Both the position numbers and the translations under genes were made by a program. A model generated the notes under the pieces. The model saw only the letters and a list, made by a program, of their open reading frames with translations. It ran no database searches and was not told the DNA's origin. This document shows positions 1-64,000 of a DNA stretch of 64,000 bases, one piece after another; positions within the stretch are counted from its first letter, which is position 1; every line of letters starts with the position of its first letter. Source of the stretch: Microvelia longipes (Eukaryota; Arthropoda; Insecta; Hemiptera; Veliidae); NCBI GenBank assembly GCA_018340805.1, contig JACMZG010000008.1, positions 77,660,432 to 77,724,431 of the forward strand. The letters run 5' to 3'.

Positions 1-62386
<62,386 letters not shown>

Positions 62387-62421
62387 CCCTCTGCTATCTT
62401 CTGCCAGATCTAATCACTTTC
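62387..62421 (-). other. brm: brm 5' untranslated part of first coding exon
   Basis: Reading the minus strand, a TTTATACAG acceptor ends at 62422 and is followed by 35 untranslated bases before the ATG at 62386. This suggests that the start codon sits in the second transcribed exon and that a noncoding first exon and promoter lie further right, possibly beyond the window. The start codon is chosen because the MAQSPSPQSSPMPPPSP start resembles insect Brahma N-termini. The acceptor is inferred from sequence only. Confidence 0.5.
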
Positions 62422-62689
62422 CTGTATAAATACAACAATAAATTTGTTAATAATCAAATATAAATAAAAGCAAAAGAAGTCAAAGCGATAGTTATTTGTG
62501 TCACTACAGATCATTAACTATAAATGAAAAAAATTGACATTAGTAGTTGATAATGGTACTTATATTGAACATAATTGAACAACTAACAATTTAGATATAT
62601 AATATGTCTACCACACTAGTAAGACTTATTATTGTTATATCAAAAGAGTTGAGAAACATTAGGCGAGGCCAGATCTTGGATTGGTGACT

Positions 62690-62840
62690 GTCCCATCTAT
62701 GGTAAGTTTTCAACGCACAGATTCCGGGAGATTTTGGACTCTGATTGGTTTCTGCTAATAATTTATGGGAGGAACGCAGTGCTATCAACTTTGCAATAAT
62801 TAATTGCCCTAGCTGAGGGGACATCATAAGGATATAAATT
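62690..62840 (+). repeat. dispersed repeat C, copy 2
   Basis: Contains TGGTTTCTGCTAA, GCTATCAACTTTG, AATTAATTGCCCTAG and CATCATAAGGATATA in the same order as 21850-22010. Confidence 0.5.
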
Positions 62841-63370
62841 TATTTAACATAAACGTTGTCTAAGAAAAATATATGATTTAAAATATTAAGACACCTGTAA
62901 AGATTAATTTGTACAAAAGGGTACTTTAACAATGACTTGTCTTTATATTTTAGAACAAATGCAATTTTTAAAAAATAAGAACGTGTTCGTAAATAATTTT
63001 ATAACAATAATATTAATACTAGGAAGATTAATATATATGTATAAGTTAGATCAACACAAGACATGTTTCTATGAGCACAGTGATCATTATAAAGCTATTT
63101 AAGTGTTTAATGCTCTTTCTGATGTTAATTAATTGTTATTTACTGATAGAGAACCAATATTCCAAACCAGAATATTAAAGCTTTTATTGAAAAGCTTTAA
63201 TATTTTCTTTAAGACGAGGTTATTATGAGCTAAAAGATTTTGTATCCTAACAATGGACACTTTATTAAAAAAATAAAGAAATAGGAATAGTTTTGACAAG
63301 TCATATTTCCTGAAAGGAACCTTGGGAACTAATAATAAGTCTAATTTTAAACCTAAGAAGGTGTTACTTT

Positions 63371-63818
63371 TGACCAAAGAGACTAATACTTAGAGGTAGT
63401 ACATGGGCAGAATAGCACAGTGATAAGGGGTCTGGAAGTAAGACAGCTTCCACTAGGTGCCATAACTGTACTTATCCCTACTATAGTCTCCCTACAGAGG
63501 GACTAGATACTCACCTACCCCTCTACAACCCCTATTGTAGCTCACACTCTACAAACGGCATTTTTCAGTGGCGCCACATTAAACCACTTTTTTCAACACA
63601 GACAATTAATGGATATATGCAATAAATAATAATTAAAACTTATTTTAAATTTAATTTAATACAAAATACTGGAAAAATAATCTTATATTTACATTGGATT
63701 GTAATTATTATGAAAAATCAAAAAACGACGACACTAATGTACAGTTATGGCACCTAGCTACCCAAGGAATGATAAGAGGTGTTGTATACTCCCTTTAAGT
63801 ATTAGCCTTTGACTGACA
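63371..63818. mobile_element. MITE family 3, copy 2
   Basis: Starts TTGACCAAAGAGACTAATAC and ends AAGTATTAGCCTTTGACTGA, inverted termini of about 26 bp. Collinear with 37502-37963 (GTGATAAGGGGTCTGGAAGT; CACATTAAACCACTTT). Confidence 0.75.
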
Positions 63819-64000
63819 AAGTTAAGCAAGTTATTTTTCTAGAGAAAGATATACCAGAAATCATTTGAAACAACTCTACTGAAAAATTTGTGTTATTGGC
63901 ATGTTTATTATATAAATATAGAACAAATATGTGGTGAATATAAGGTGATGTAATAATACGATAAATCTAATGATTAAACAAACTTCTAGAGATTAATGTC

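Larger units (their letters stand above)
62422..64000 (-). other. upstream of brm first coding exon (presumed 5' intron or promoter side)
   Basis: No coding exon recognised. Contains dispersed repeat C (62690-62840) and MITE family 3 (63371-63818). The brm promoter may lie here or beyond the window; no core promoter motif stands out. Confidence 0.5.

Overview
This is a eukaryotic, AT-rich genomic window that is almost certainly from an arthropod, most likely an insect; I cannot name the order. The evidence is spliced genes with clean GT-AG junctions, an insect-type Brahma N-terminus, tRNA-derived SINEs, an RTE-type LINE and many TA-flanked MITEs. There is one assembly gap of exactly 1000 N.

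The window is essentially one large gene read on the minus strand: brahma (brm), the SWI/SNF chromatin-remodelling ATPase. Its start codon is at 62386. I can place 11 coding exons down to 1739, covering the N-terminal low-complexity region, QLQ, HSA, BRK and the first half of the SNF2 ATPase. The rest of the gene lies beyond position 1. Splice phases agree at every junction. The one damaged exon is exon 9 (3115-3367), which encodes the Walker A/ATP-binding segment: it begins perfectly and then carries many small indels and stops. All other exons are intact, so I suspect unpolished assembly sequence rather than a dead gene.

Intron 2 of brm is about 38 kb (20922-58924) and holds three further genes. 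Two tandem inositol monophosphatase paralogues lie on the plus strand (26990-35598 and 37386-43456) with matching five-exon structures (66/385/109/152/95 or 98 nt). An RSBN1/KDM9-like 2-oxoglutarate dioxygenase gene lies on the minus strand (47274-50105), with its coding region in a single 943-codon open frame. A degenerate RTE-clade LINE (about 30.0-33.85 kb) sits inside intron 3 of the first IMPase gene.

The rest is repeat-rich intron: at least five MITE-like inverted-repeat families, a 17-bp-TSD SINE, a large foldback element in two copies (arms of about 294 bp plus a subrepeat tail), seven short tandem arrays, long (TA)n/(CA)n tracts, a satellite of about 329 bp next to the N gap, and several perfect GC-rich hairpins. 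No bacterial, CRISPR or operon-like system is present. The most notable items are the damaged ATPase exon, the nested gene arrangement, the expanded G/P/Q/M-rich exon of brm, the foldback element whose arms share copy-specific variants, and the paired perfect hairpins at 55.9 kb. All similarities were judged by eye from the sequence; none was confirmed by a database search.
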